Source: Adiantum capillus-veneris
Taxonomy: Eukaryota > Streptophyta > Polypodiopsida > Polypodiales > Pteridaceae
DNA length: 60,000 bases
Direction of reading: 5' to 3'
Assembly (NCBI GenBank): GCA_014529385.2
Contig: CM043971.1
Span: 56,059,209-56,119,208 of the forward strand
Shown: positions 1 to 11,020 of the stretch, one piece after another
Layout of the letters: every line of letters begins with the position of its first letter
How positions within the stretch are numbered: position 1 is the first letter of the stretch
The notes under the pieces: model-generated
Seen by the model: only the letters and a program-made list of their open reading frames with translations
What the model was told of the DNA's origin: nothing
The model's database searches: none
Program-made: the position numbers and the translations under genes

Positions 1-2893
1 TCTCCGTGTAGACGCAGTGATCCGAGTTGCATCTTGTGAATCCATGATCCAACATCCATCGATCAAACTTCAAGTACCATTGTCTTGATGCTTGCTTTAA
101 ACCATACAAGCTCTTCTTTAATCTGCAAACCATTTTCTCCTTACCTTTTACTTCATACCCCTTTGGTTGAAGCATGTAGATTTCCTCCTCTAAGTCACCG
201 TGAGGCAATGCCGTATTTACATCCATTTGCTCGAGATTTAGATCATGAGCAGCCACAAGGCTTAAGACAAGCCTAATTGAGTTCATTTTTACAACAGGAG
301 AAAATATGTCATTGAAGTCAATACCTTTCTTTTGAGAAAAACCTTTTATCACAAGCCTAGACTTGTACCTTTTCTTCCCACCTTCTTCTTCCTTTAGCTT
401 GTACACCCATTTGTTTTGAAGTGCCCGCTTACCTTTAGGCAACTCAACCAACTCCCATGTTTGGTTGCGATGTAGTGAGTCCATCTCCACTTGCATGCTC
501 TTCGTCCATTCTTCTTTGGATTCATGTTGCATAGCTTCTTCATATGATTCCGGCTCTCCAGAATCTGAGATCAAGAGATGGTTGAAGGAAGGAACAAACC
601 TTTCTGGAGGTCTACTTGCTCTTGTAGATCTTCGGGGAATAGGTTGAGGCTCCTCATTTGGTTGACGTTGTTGCACATTGTCACCGTTTGCAGTCCTTGA
701 GTCTTCAGCGTCCTCAAGCTCCATGTACTCATCACCTGTTTCTTTTGTTTGTTTTCTTTCCAAGTAATCTTTGTACATATTATGTTCGTTAAAAATTACA
801 TCCCTACTCCTTAAGATTTTACCATCTTCAGGATTCCATAGGCGATACCCAAAGTCTCCTTCTCCATAGCCAATGAAGAAACACTTTTTGGACTTTGCAT
901 CTAACTTTGATCTTAGGCTTCTATCTATGTGCATGAAAGCCTCACACCCAAACACTTTGAGAAATGCATAATTCACCGGTTTACCTATCCATGCCTCTTC
1001 TGGAACTCCCCCATCCAATGCCGTTGAGGGTGACCGATTGATTAAGTACACAGACGTACTTACAGCTTCCACCCAAAGCTCAAGCGGTAGGCCTGCATGT
1101 AGCCGCATGCTTTGTGCTCGTTCCATGATTGTCCTGTTCATCCTTTCTGAAATCCCATTTTGTTGAGGTGTCCTTGGGGTTGTCCTTTGCCTCCGAATTC
1201 CATCGCTAGCACAAAAGCTTTCAAAAGCTTGGCTGCAATATTCGCTTCCATTGTCGGATCTGAGGCATTTAACCTTGGTACCTGTTTCATTCTCCACAAA
1301 GGCTTTCCACCTTTGAAATATGGAAAATACATCGGATTTATTCTTCATGACATGAACCCATGTTTTTCTAGTCGCATCGTCTATGAATGTTACATAGTAC
1401 AATGAGCCACCAAGTGATGGTGTACTTGCAGGACCCCAAACATCAGAATGAACCAACTCAAGTTTTTTATTTTTTCTTTCATTTCTTGATTTTTGAAAAT
1501 TTACCCTCTTTTGTTTACCATAAACACAATCTTCACAGAACTCTAAGTCCACTTCTTTCAAACCTGGTAGAAGCTTCTTTGTTTGAAGGATTTGCATTCC
1601 TTTGGCACTCATATGCCCAAGTCGGTAGTGCCACACCGCACTGTCAACTTCTGTAGTTGCTGCACAAGCTGAAGGTTGCGTGCTAACAGTACACAAGTAA
1701 AGTGTACCGACTTTTTCACCCTTGGCAACCACCAAAGATCCCTTTGAGATCTTCCACCGTTTGTTTCCGAATGCAATGTTGTGACCTTCATCGTCCAATT
1801 GTCCTGTAGAGATCAAATTTTTGCGAAGAGAAGGAACATGCCTAACATCTTTAAGCTTCCATTCATTTCTGTTAGCAGTTTTGACAGAAACTGTACCTTT
1901 GCCGACAATCTCACAAGCTTCATCATCTCCCAAGTATACATACCCAAAATTACCTTTGGTGTAGTCTTGGAAATGTTGCTTGTGTGGTGTCGCATGGAAT
2001 GAAGCCCCGGAATCTACTATCCAGGAATTAGACACATTGTCTAATGAGAGAATTAGAGCATCTTGCTCTACTTTACCTACCACATTGGCCTCCGATGTTG
2101 GCTTGTTGTCTTGAGACTCTGTCTCCTTCTTCTTCTTGGACCAGCAATCCTTCTTGACGTGGCCCTTCTTGCTGCAGTTCCAACATTCAAGAACTGACTT
2201 TGTGCGTGACTTGCTCCGCCTTGAGCGATCACGACCCTTTTGGTTTTTGAACCTCTCCTTAGGCCTTCCTCTTGTTTCCACTGATAGTGCAGCCCTTGAT
2301 GATTCTCCTGTGCTTCTCCTTTGCATTTCCTCGCTTAGGAGAACACCCACAACATCATCAAACTTAAGAGTATTTGTGCCAGAGATAGAATTACTTACAG
2401 CCATCACAAGGCTGTCCCAACTATCCGGTAGAGATGATAGTATAAGGAGAGCTCGCACTTCGTCATCGAAATTGATTTTCACTGATCGAAGTTGACTTAT
2501 GTTTGTGTTAAAGTCATTTAGGTGTTCTGCAACTGAACCATTCTCTGCCATCTTTAGATTGAACAAGCGCTTCATAAGAAATACCTTATTGGATGCCGAT
2601 GGTTTCTCATAGAAGTCGTCAAGTGACTTCATCAAGTCCTCCGTGGTCTTCATCTTCGAAACATTGAAGGCCACCGTTGACGCCAAGCTTAACCGGATTG
2701 TTCCCAGTGCCTTTCGATCAAGGACAATCCATGCTTCATCTGCCATTGTTGCGGGCTTCTTCGCAAGACCGCCTAGTGGCAAATAGAGGTCCTTCTGGTA
2801 GAGATAGTCTTCAATCTGCATCTTCAAATGTTGGTAGTTTTTGCCGTTGAACTTCTCAATCTTGAGCTTCCCTTCCTCCACCATAACTCCCAT
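1..2893 (-). CDS. copia gag-pol polyprotein (partial, open to window edge)
   Basis: Encodes the capsid and enzymes of a Ty1-copia retrotransposon. I read the minus strand by eye and found no stop in 964 codons. Start chosen at ATG 2893 (MGVMVEEG), 50 bases after the PBS; an in-frame ATG at 2884 is an alternative. Order: gag (about 10-190); CCHC zinc knuckle CWNCSKKGHVKKDC (about 237-250); aspartic protease with DSGAS (about 294-298); GAG-pre-integrase (WHYRLGHMS); integrase core with HSDVWG, RSDNGSEY and QQNGISERMN, i.e. the D, D and E of the DDE triad; then reverse transcriptase from WELVELPKGKRALQNKWVYK to beyond LYGLKQASRQWY. PR-IN-RT order is diagnostic of copia. The intact frame suggests a recent copy. 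RNase H is off the window. Confidence 0.95.
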   Translation of the reverse strand, partial: MGVMVEEGKLKIEKFNGKNYQHLKMQIEDYLYQKDLYLPLGGLAKKPATMADEAWIVLDRKALGTIRLSLASTVAFNVSKMKTTEDLMKSLDDFYEKPSASNKVFLMKRLFNLKMAENGSVAEHLNDFNTNISQLRSVKINFDDEVRALLILSSLPDSWDSLVMAVSNSISGTNTLKFDDVVGVLLSEEMQRRSTGESSRAALSVETRGRPKERFKNQKGRDRSRRSKSRTKSVLECWNCSKKGHVKKDCWSKKKKETESQDNKPTSEANVVGKVEQDALILSLDNVSNSWIVDSGASFHATPHKQHFQDYTKGNFGYVYLGDDEACEIVGKGTVSVKTANRNEWKLKDVRHVPSLRKNLISTGQLDDEGHNIAFGNKRWKISKGSLVVAKGEKVGTLYLCTVSTQPSACAATTEVDSAVWHYRLGHMSAKGMQILQTKKLLPGLKEVDLEFCEDCVYGKQKRVNFQKSRNERKNKKLELVHSDVWGPASTPSLGGSLYYVTFIDDATRKTWVHVMKNKSDVFSIFQRWKAFVENETGTKVKCLRSDNGSEYCSQAFESFCASDGIRRQRTTPRTPQQNGISERMNRTIMERAQSMRLHAGLPLELWVEAVSTSVYLINRSPSTALDGGVPEEAWIGKPVNYAFLKVFGCEAFMHIDRSLRSKLDAKSKKCFFIGYGEGDFGYRLWNPEDGKILRSRDVIFNEHNMYKDYLERKQTKETGDEYMELEDAEDSRTANGDNVQQRQPNEEPQPIPRRSTRASRPPERFVPSFNHLLISDSGEPESYEEAMQHESKEEWTKSMQVEMDSLHRNQTWELVELPKGKRALQNKWVYKLKEEEGGKKRYKSRLVIKGFSQKKGIDFNDIFSPVVKMNSIRLVLSLVAAHDLNLEQMDVNTALPHGDLEEEIYMLQPKGYEVKGKEKMVCRLKKSLYGLKQASRQWYLKFDRWMLDHGFTRCNSDHCVYTE

Positions 2894-2943
2894 TCGATTC
2901 AAGGAATCCTTTCCTTGAGATAATTTAGCTACGAGCAAACCTT

Positions 2944-2955
2944 GCTCTGATACCA
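2944..2955 (-). other. primer binding site, tRNA-iMet
   Basis: On the minus strand TGGTATCAGAGC lies two bases after the end of the 5' LTR. This 12-mer is the standard PBS of plant copia elements, complementary to the 3' end of initiator tRNA-Met. Confidence 0.95.
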
Positions 2956-3263
2956 GTTGTTAGGAAATAAGACGTAGCTAAATAGATAATTGAGTAGATT
3001 ACTTAATGGAGAGAGACAGATTTATATACACGAGATTATAGAGTAGAGAGAGAGAGAGAGTACACACGATATACGTGGTTCACCCAATGTGGGCTACGTC
3101 CATGGGAAAGTAGCCACTCAATGGCTTTAGTACTTCAAAACAAGAAGTAGTTTACAAAGGGATTATACCCTTAATGGAGCTCCCGCCTTGCTTCACTCTC
3201 ACCACCTCACACTCACCTTGTTGCATCAACTTCACACTATGAAATGTGTGTAGAAATGGCCTC

Positions 3264-3272
3264 CTTTTATAG
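3264..3272 (-). promoter_or_regulatory. TATA box of copia LTR
   Basis: TATAAAAGG on the minus strand inside the LTR; the matching TATA in the solo LTR is at 33229-33237. It likely sets the U3/R start of the element's transcript. Confidence 0.7.
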
Positions 3273-3424
3273 GCCAAAAGGGTTGCCCTCTCTTATGAGA
3301 GACAGCCATGTGTAGCCGCCCTTGTGCGAATAAGTCCAAATCGGACCCTCCAATCCGCCCATGTGTGGCCGCCCTTGAGAAGACAAGTCCGCTTTTGAAT
3401 TCGGCCATTGGCTATTGAATTCGG

Positions 3425-3475
3425 CCACCGGCCATTGACTACCGGCCACCGGCCATTGACTACCGGCCACCGGCC
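3425..3475. repeat. 21-bp minisatellite inside copia LTR
   Basis: Two exact 21-bp copies (3425-3445, 3446-3466) and a partial third, rich in CCGGCC. The solo LTR carries a diverged version near 33030-33100, so this tract evolves within the family. Confidence 0.8.
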
Positions 3476-3815
3476 AACCGACCGGTTGTTTTCCGACCAC
3501 TTTCCGACCGCCGTCCGGCCATAATATTCCGGCGAAAAAAAAAGTCTCGAGGGCCTCCGCCCCCGAGGCCTTTAAAGTTGCCCCTGATTCTTGTTCGTGA
3601 AAATTTTGGTTTCCGGTGAGATATTTTCCTTCACGCACGATGGCTTCTCCTCATAGTGGGGGCCTTACAAATGTGCGCTTTTACCACAGAAAATTACAAG
3701 GGTAAATCAAGCTCCATACTTAACAAAATTATTTATAGGGAGCTTTCTTTGCCCCTCTCTGCCACTCACAAACCTCTCCCTAGCTAAAGCTAGTGGTGGC
3801 AAAACGATCTCATGA

Positions 3816-4133
3816 CTAAGAATTCGGCATCGTTGACATTATGGTCGCCACCACATGTGCCATGTCAATCTCCTCTGTCAAGTCTTTATCATCGTTATCT
3901 CTGTCCACCTTTCCTTTGCCTTTGTCTTTTTCTGAGTTCTTGATTTTGCCTTTGGCTTTGCATTCCCAAGCCAAACAAAGCGTCTCCTCACATTTATAAC
4001 AATGCTGCTTGGACCTCATGGGTACCGAGGCAACTAACCGAGGGTGTAGGTTGGACGATTGCAGCCGACTATCGCTGTCTTCCTTCACGCGTTGCGCATA
4101 GAAAACTGTGCCTGCCTTCTTTTTGCTACACAA
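3816..4133 (-). CDS. array unit 1 ORF, zinc-knuckle protein (105 codons)
   Basis: Small protein of unknown function with the motif CYKCEETLCLAWEC (CX2CX4CX4C), then a lysine-rich stretch and an acidic tail ending MPNS. The spacing equals the CX2CX4HX4C knuckle of retrotransposon gag, with Cys in place of His. I infer a gag nucleocapsid fragment. Whether it is translated is unknown. Confidence 0.5.
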   Translation of the reverse strand: MCSKKKAGTVFYAQRVKEDSDSRLQSSNLHPRLVASVPMRSKQHCYKCEETLCLAWECKAKGKIKNSEKDKGKGKVDRDNDDKDLTEEIDMAHVVATIMSTMPNS

Positions 4134-4539
4134 CGGAGATGTTGTTGTCTGCGGATCGTGGGGGAGAAGTAGCGCGTTACATGCCCATGCAACCCGCTTT
4201 TCCCCTTTCCCAAAAATAGCTCAGATACCAGTGAAAGGGCGGTGGTAATGCGTGTGCTAGTCTCCACCCAACCATGCTATCTTTAGCCTCACCCTAGCGT
4301 ACACACCGTCCGACCGTGCTGATGGCCTTGCCCATAGGACCCATGTCCTTATATTCAGATACATGTGATTGGTTTTCTGCTAGATGCATGTGCCTTGAAC
4401 TCCGATTCACAAGTTCAAACACTAATAACTTTAACTCCAACAAAAGGGTCAAAATTATTTATAGGGAGCTTTGTTTGCCCTTCTTTGCTACTCACAAGCC
4501 TCTCCCTAGCTAAAGTTGGTGGTGGGAATGACCTCATGA

Positions 4540-4860
4540 CTAAGAATTCGACATCCTTGCCACTATGGTCGCCACCACCACATGTGCCATGTCAATCTCC
4601 TCTGTCAAGTCTTTATCATCGTTATCTATGTCCAACTTGCCTTTGCCTTTGTCTTTTTGTGAGTTCTTGATTTTGACTTTGGCTTTGCATTCCCAAGCCA
4701 AACAAAGCGTCTTCTCACATTTATAAGAATGGTGCTCGGACCTCGTGGGTACCGAGGCAGCTAACCGAAGACGTAGGTGGGGTGGTTGCGGCCGAATGAC
4801 GCTGTCAACCTTAGCGTGTTGCGCATTGAACACTGTGCCTACCTTCTTTTTGTTGCACAT
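4540..4860 (-). CDS. array unit 2 ORF (106 codons)
   Basis: Same protein as in unit 1, but the first cysteine of the knuckle is serine (SYKCEKTLCLAWEC), so metal binding is probably lost. Same start (MCNKKK) and same C-terminal tail ending MSNS. Confidence 0.45.
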   Translation of the reverse strand: MCNKKKVGTVFNAQHAKVDSVIRPQPPHLRLRLAASVPTRSEHHSYKCEKTLCLAWECKAKVKIKNSQKDKGKGKLDIDNDDKDLTEEIDMAHVVVATIVARMSNS

Positions 4861-5269
4861 CGGAGACGTTGCTGCCTGCGAATTGTGGGGGAGAAGCAGC
4901 GCCTCGCATGCACATGCAATCTGATTTTCCCATTTTAAAAAATAGCTCAGATACCAGCAGTGAAAGGGCGGTGGTAATGTGTGTGCTAGTCTCCACCAAA
5001 TCGTGCTATCTTATAGCCTCCCCCTAGCGTACACACTGTCCGGCCGTGCCAGCGGGCTTGCCCGTAGGACCTATGACCTTACATTTGGATAGGTGTGATC
5101 GGTTTTCTGCTAGATGCATGTGCCTTGAACTCCAACTCACAAGTTCAAACACTGATAGCTTTAACACTAAGAAAAGGGTAAAAATTATCTATAGTGAGCT
5201 TTGTTTGTCCCTCTCTGCCACTCACAAGCCTCTCCGTAGCTGAAGCTAGTGGTGGCAACGACCTCATGA

Positions 5270-5728
5270 CTAAGAATTCGGCATCGTTGCCACCACTATG
5301 GTCGCCACCACCACATGTGCCATGGCAATCTCCTCTGTCATGTCTTTATCACCGTTATCTCTATCCACCTTACCTTTGCCTTTATCTTTTTGTGACTTCT
5401 TGATTTTGCCTTTGGCTTTGCATTCCCAAGCCAAACAAAGCGTCTTCTCACATGTATAACAATGGTGCTCGGATCTCGTGGGTATCGAGGCACCTAACCG
5501 AGGGCATAGGTGGGGCGATTGCGGCCGGCTGTCATTGTCTGCCTTTGCGCATTGCGGATAGAAAACTGTGCCTACCTTTTTTTTGCACACAACGGAGATG
5601 TCACTGTCTACAAATCTTGGGGGAGAAGTAGCACCTTGCATGCACATGCAACCCGCTTTTCTCCTTTTAGAAAATAGCTCGGATACCAGCAGTGAAAGGG
5701 CGGCGGTAATGTGTGTGGCAGTCTCCAC
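5270..5728 (-). CDS. array unit 3 ORF (152 codons)
   Basis: Longer version: the reading frame continues upstream of the usual start through the PBS-like region (METATHITAALSLLVSELF...). Knuckle CYTCEKTLCLAWEC intact. It shows that the upstream part of the unit can be in frame with the knuckle ORF. Confidence 0.45.
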   Translation of the reverse strand: METATHITAALSLLVSELFSKRRKAGCMCMQGATSPPRFVDSDISVVCKKKVGTVFYPQCAKADNDSRPQSPHLCPRLGASIPTRSEHHCYTCEKTLCLAWECKAKGKIKKSQKDKGKGKVDRDNGDKDMTEEIAMAHVVVATIVVATMPNS

Positions 5729-6001
5729 CCAACGGTGCTATCTTATAGCCTTCCCCTAGTGTACGCACTGTTTGGCCGTGCCAGTGACCTTGCCCGTAGG
5801 ACCCATGTCTTTACATTTAGATACATGTGATTGGTTTTCTGCTAGATGCATGTGCCTTGAAATCCGACTCACAAGTTCAAAGACTGATAACTTTAAATCC
5901 AACTAAAGGGTCAAAATTATTTATAGGGAGCTTTGTTTGCCCCTCTCTGCCACTCGCAAGCCTCTCCCTAGCTGCAACTAGTGGTGGCAACGACCTCATG
6001 A

Positions 6002-6238
6002 CTAAGAAGTCGGCATCGTTGCCACTACGATCGCCACCACCACGTGTGCCATGTCAATCTCCTCTGTCAAGTCTTTATCACCGTTATCTCTGTCCACCTT
6101 GCCTTTCCCTTTGTCTTTTTGTGAGTTCTTGATTTTGCCTTTGGCTTTGCATTCCCAAGCCAAACAAAGCGTCTTCTCACATTTATAAGAATGGTGCTCG
6201 GACCTTGTGGGGACCGAGGTAGCAAAGCGAGGGCACAT
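6002..6238 (-). CDS. array unit 4 ORF (78 codons)
   Basis: Shortened by loss of the upstream start; knuckle has Ser for the first Cys (SYKCEKTLCLAWEC). Tail ends MPTS. Confidence 0.4.
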   Translation of the reverse strand: MCPRFATSVPTRSEHHSYKCEKTLCLAWECKAKGKIKNSQKDKGKGKVDRDNGDKDLTEEIDMAHVVVAIVVATMPTS

Positions 6239-6731
6239 GTCGGGCGGTTGTGGCTAGATGTCACTGTCAACCTTAGCGGGTTGCGCACTGAAAATTGTGC
6301 CTACCTTCTTTTTACTGCACAGCGGAGACGTCACTGTCTGCGGATAGTGGGAGAGAAGCAGCGCCTCACATGCACATGCAACCCACTTTTCCCCTTCTAA
6401 AAAATAGCTGGGATACCAGCAGTGAAAGGGCGGTGGTAATCCTTGTGCTAGTCTCCACCAAACCGTGCTATCTTATAGCCTCCGCCTAGGGTACACATTG
6501 TCCGCCCGTGCCAGTGGGCTTGCCCATAGGACCCATGACCTTACATTTGGATAGGTGTGATCGGTTTTCTGCTAGATGCATGTGCCTTGAACTCCGATGC
6601 ACAAGTTCAAACACTGATAACTTTCACTCTAAGAAAAGGGTAAAAATTATTTATAGCGAGCTTTGTTTGTCCCTCTCTGCCACTCACAAGCCTCTCCCTA
6701 GCTGAAGCTAGTGGTGGCAATGACCTCATGA

Positions 6732-7115
6732 CTAAGAATTTGGCATCGTTGCCACTATGGTCGTGACCACCACATGTGCCATGTCAATCTCCTCTCTCAA
6801 GTCTTTATCACCGTTTTCTCTGTCCACCTTGCCTTTGTCTTTGTCTTTTTGTGAGTTCTTGATTTTGCCTTTGGCTTTGCATTCCCAAGCCAAACAAAGT
6901 GTCTTCTCACATTTATAACAATGGTGCTCAGACCTCGTGGGTACCGAGGCACCTAACCGAGGGCGTAGATGGGGCAGTTGCAGCCGACTCTCGTTGTCTT
7001 CCTTCACGCGTTGCACACAAACAATTGTGCCTACCTTCTTTTTGCTACATAGCGGAGACGTCGCTGTGTGCGGATTGTGGGGGAGAAGCAACGCCTTGCA
7101 TGCACATGCAACCAA
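6732..7115 (-). CDS. array unit 5 ORF (127 codons)
   Basis: Knuckle intact (CYKCEKTLCLAWEC), lysine-rich linker KGKIKNSQKDKDKGK, tail ending MPNS. The frame begins upstream of MCSKKK-like start at MVACACKALLLP. Confidence 0.45.
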   Translation of the reverse strand: MVACACKALLLPHNPHTATSPLCSKKKVGTIVCVQRVKEDNESRLQLPHLRPRLGASVPTRSEHHCYKCEKTLCLAWECKAKGKIKNSQKDKDKGKVDRENGDKDLREEIDMAHVVVTTIVATMPNS

Positions 7116-7461
7116 CTTTTCCCCTTTAAAAAAATAGGTCGGATACCAGTAGTGAAAGAGCGGTGGTAATGTGTGTGCTAGTCTCCACCCAACCGTGCTC
7201 TCTTATAGCCTCCCCCTAGCGTACACACTGTCCAGTCGTGCTTGTGGCCTTGCCCCTAGGACCCATGTCCTTACATTTAGATACATGTGAGTGGTTTTCT
7301 GCTAGATGCAAATGCCTTGAACTTTGACTTACAAGTTCAAACAATGATAAATTTAACTCCAACAAAAGGGTCATAATTATCTATAGGGAGCTTTGTTTGC
7401 CCCTCTCTTCCACTCACAAGCCTCTCCCTAGCTGAAGCTAGTTGAGAGAATGACCTCATGA

Positions 7462-7743
7462 CTAAGAATTCTGCATCGTTGTCATTATGGTTGCCACCAC
7501 ATGTGCCATGTCCAATTTGCCTTTGCCTTTGTCTTTTTGTGAGTTCTTGATTTTGCCTTTGGCTTTGCATTCCCAAGCCAAACAAAGCGTCTTCTCACAT
7601 TTATAACAATGGTGCTCAGACCTCATGGGTACCGAGGCAACTACCCGACAATGTAGGTGGGGCGATTGCGGTCGGCTCTCGCTGTATGCCTTCGTGCGGT
7701 GCGCAAAGGACACTGTGTCTGCCTTCTTTTTGTTGCACAGCAA
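7462..7743 (-). CDS. array unit 6 ORF (93 codons)
   Basis: Knuckle intact. An internal in-frame deletion removes most of the acidic RDNGDKDLTEEI part, so that KLDMAHVV follows the lysine-rich linker directly. Confidence 0.42.
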   Translation of the reverse strand: MLCNKKKADTVSFAHRTKAYSESRPQSPHLHCRVVASVPMRSEHHCYKCEKTLCLAWECKAKGKIKNSQKDKGKGKLDMAHVVATIMTTMQNS

Positions 7744-7918
7744 AGACGTCGCTGTCTGCAGATTGTGGGGGAGAAGCAGCGCATCGCATGCACATGCAAC
7801 CCGCTTTTCCCCTTTAAAAAAATAGCTCGGATACCAGTAGTGAAAGGGTGGTGGTAATGCGTGTGCTAGTCTCCACCCAATGGGGCTATATTATAGGCTC
7901 CCCCTAGCATACAAACTG

Positions 7919-8446
7919 TCAAGCCATGCAGATGGCCTTGCCTGTAGGACCCATGTCCTTACATTTATATACATGTGATTGATTTTCTGCGAGATGCATG
8001 TGCCTTGAGCTCCGACTCACAAGTTCAAACAATGATAAGTTTAACTCCAACAAAAGGGTCAAAAGCTTTGTTTGCCCTGCTCTGCTACTCACAAGCCTCT
8101 CCCTAGCTGAAGCTAGTGGTGGCAATGACCTCATGACTAAGAATGTGGCATTGTTTCCACTATGGTCACCCACCACGTGTGCCATGTCAATCTCCTCTGT
8201 CAAGTCTTTATCACCATTATCTCTGTCCACCTTGCCTTTGCCTTTGTCTTTTTTTGAGTTCTTGATTTTGCCTTTGGCTTTGCATTCCCAAGACAAACAA
8301 AGCATCTTCTCACATTTATTACAATGGTGCTCGGACCTCGTGGGTACCGAGGTAGCTAACCGAGGGTGTAGGTGAGCGGCCAGTTGTCGCTGTCTACCTT
8401 TGCGTGTTGCACAGAAAATTGTGCCTTCCTTCTTTTTGCTGCACAA
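7919..8446 (-). CDS. array unit 7 ORF reading through to next unit (175 codons)
   Basis: Here the usual stop after MPNS is lost (reads NNATFLVMRSLP) and the frame runs on through the spacer and TATA-box region toward the next unit. Knuckle CNKCEKMLCLSWEC retains all four Cys. It belongs to the 675-bp unit, so part of the spacer is deleted. Confidence 0.42.
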   Translation of the reverse strand: MCSKKKEGTIFCATRKGRQRQLAAHLHPRLATSVPTRSEHHCNKCEKMLCLSWECKAKGKIKNSKKDKGKGKVDRDNGDKDLTEEIDMAHVVGDHSGNNATFLVMRSLPPLASARERLVSSRAGQTKLLTLLLELNLSLFELVSRSSRHMHLAENQSHVYKCKDMGPTGKAICMA

Positions 8447-9574
8447 CGGAGATGTCGGCGTCTATAGATCGTGGGGGAGAAGCAGCGCATCGCATGCACA
8501 TGCAACCCCGCTTTTCCCCATTTAAAAAATAGCTTGGATACCATTAGTGAAAGGGCGGTGGTAATGCGTGTGCTAGTCTCCACCCAACCATGCTATCTTA
8601 TAGCCTCCCCCTATTGTACACACTGTCCTATTGTGCCGGTGGCCTTGCCCGTAGGACCCATGTCCCTACATTTAGATACATGTGATTGGTTTTCTGCTAG
8701 ATGCTTGTGCCTTGAACTCCGACTCACAAGTTCAAACATTGATAACTTTAACTCCAACAAAATGGTCAAAATTATTTATACGGAGCTTTGTTTGCCCCTC
8801 TCTGCCACTCACAAGCCTCTCCCTAGCCGAAGCGAGTGGTGGCAATGACCTCATGACTAAGAATTTGGCATCGTTGCCATTATGTTCGCCACCACCTGAA
8901 CCATGTCAATCTCCTCTGTCAAGTCTTTATCATTGTTATCTCTATCCACCTTGCCATTGGCTTTGTCTTTTTGTGAGTTCTTGATTTTTCCTTTGCTTTG
9001 CATTCCCAAGCCAAACAAAGAGTCTTCTCATATTTATAACAATGGTACTTAGACGTCATGGGTATTGAGGCAGCTAACCAAGGGCGTAGGTGCGACGGTT
9101 GCAGCCGGCTGTCACTGTCTACCTTCACATGTTGCGCACAAAAAATTGTACCTTCCTTCTTTTTGCTGCACAATGGAGACGTTGTTGTCTGCAGATCATG
9201 GGGGAGAAGCAGCACGTCACATGCACATGCAACCAGCTTTCCCCTTTTTCTAAATAGCTCGAATACCAGCAGTGAAAGGGTGGTGGTAATGCGTGTGCTA
9301 GTCTCCACCCAACCATGCTATCGTATAGCCTCCCCTAGCATACACACTGTCCGACCGTGCCAGTGGCCTTGCCCGTAGGACCCTCATCCTTACATTTAGA
9401 TACATGTGATCGGTTTTCTGCTAGATGCATGTGCCTTGAACTCCGACTCACAATTTCAAACACTGATAATATTAACTCCAACAAAAGGGTCAAAATTATA
9501 TATAGGGAGACTTGTTTGCCCCTCTCTGCCACTCACAAGCCTCTACCTAGCTGAAGCTAGTGGTGGCAATGACC

Positions 9575-9961
9575 TCATGAGTAAGAATTTGGCATCGTTG
9601 CCACTATGGTCGCCACCACGTGTGCCATGTCAATCTCCTGTGTCATGTCTTTATCACCGTTATCTTTGTCCACCTTGCCTTTGCCTATATCTTTTTGTGA
9701 GTTCTTGATTTTGCCTTTCACTTTGCATTCCCAAGCCAAACAAAGCGTCTTCTTACATTTATAACAATGGTGCTTGGACCTCGTGGGTACCGAGGAAGGT
9801 AACCGAGGGCGTAGGTGGGGCGGTTGCGATCGGCTGTCTGTCATTTTCTGCTTCCGCACATTGCGCACAGAAAACTCTGATTGCCTTCTTTTTGCTGCAC
9901 AGAGGAGACGTCGTTGTCTACAGATTGTGGGGGAGAAGCAGTGTGTCGCATGCACATGCAA
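9575..9961 (-). CDS. array unit 9 ORF (128 codons)
   Basis: Knuckle CYKCKKTLCLAWEC intact, upstream extension present, tail ending MPNSYS because of a changed stop codon. Unit 8 (about 8919-9308) has Tyr for the second Cys and a frameshift after the knuckle. Confidence 0.42.
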   Translation of the reverse strand: MHVHATHCFSPTICRQRRLLCAAKRRQSEFSVRNVRKQKMTDSRSQPPHLRPRLPSSVPTRSKHHCYKCKKTLCLAWECKVKGKIKNSQKDIGKGKVDKDNGDKDMTQEIDMAHVVATIVATMPNSYS

Positions 9962-11020
9962 CCCGCTTTTCCCCTTTTAGAAAATAGCTCGGATACTAGT
10001 AGTGAAAGGGCGGTGGTAATGCATGTGCTAGTCTCCACCCAACCGTGCTATCTTATAGCCTCCCCCTAGCGCACACACGATCCAACCATGACGATGGCCT
10101 TGCTCGTAGCACCCATGTCCTTACATTTAGATACATGTGATTGGTTTCTACTAGATGCATGTGCCTTGAACTCCGACTCACAAGGTCAGACACTTATAAT
10201 ATTAACTCCAACAAAAGGGTCAAAATTATTTATAGGGAGCTTTGTTTGCCCCTCTTTGCCACTCACACTCCTCTCCCTAGCTGAAGCTAGTGGTGGCAAC
10301 GACCTCAAGGCTAAGAATTTGACATCGTTGCCACTATGGTCACCACCATGTGTGCCATGTCAATCTCCTCTGTCAAGTCTTTATCGATGTTATGCCTTTG
10401 TCTTTTTGTGAGTTCTTGATTTTGCCTTTGTCTTTGCATTCGCAAGCCAAACAAACCGTCTTCTCACATTTATAACAATGGTGGTCGAACCTCGTGGGTA
10501 CCGAGGTAGCTAAACGAGGGCGTAGGTGGGGCAGTTGCCGCCGGCTGTTGCTATCTGCCTTTGCGCGTTCCGCGCACAAAAAATTGTGCCTACCTTCTTT
10601 TTGCTGCACAGCGGAGACGACGCTATCTGCGGATCATGGGGGAGAAGTAGCACATGGCATGGACATGCAACCCGATTTTCCCCTTTAATAAAAAACCTTG
10701 GATACCAGCAGTGAAAGGGCGGTGGTAATGCGTGTCCTACTCTCCACCCAACCGTGCTATCTTGTAGCCTCCCCCTAGCATACACACTGTCCGGCCATGC
10801 CGGTGGCCTTGCCCGTAGGACCCATGTCCCTACATTTAGATACATATGATGGGTTTTCTGCTAGATGCATGTACCTTAGACTCTGACTCACAAATTCAAA
10901 CACTGATAACTTTAACTCCAACAAAAGGGTCAAAATTATTTATAGCGAGCTTTGTTTACCCCTCTTTGCCACTCACAAGCCTCTCCCTAGCTGAAGCTAG
11001 TGGTGGCAACGACCTCATGA

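Larger units (their letters stand above)
1..3725 (-). mobile_element. Ty1-copia LTR retrotransposon, 5' part
   Basis: Minus-strand copia element cut by the left edge of the window. It shows, in sense order, a 768-bp 5' LTR (3725-2958), a tRNA-iMet-type PBS (2955-2944) and a gag-pol frame that stays open to base 1. The 3' end of pol, the PPT and the 3' LTR lie outside. The base pairs next to the LTR (3726-3730, AAATT) belong to the tandem-repeat unit, so the element inserted into the array, which probably resumes on its far side. A solo LTR of the same family lies at 32782-33556 in the opposite orientation. Confidence 0.93.
2958..3725 (-). repeat. copia 5' LTR (768 bp)
   Basis: Bounded by TGTTAG at 2958 and CTTAACA at 3725, a TG...CA pair with inverted ends. 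It carries a minus-strand TATA box near 3264-3272, a GA-rich tract near 3050 and a short minisatellite at 3425-3475. The same sequence recurs as a solo LTR at 32782-33556, which confirms both boundaries. Confidence 0.93.
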
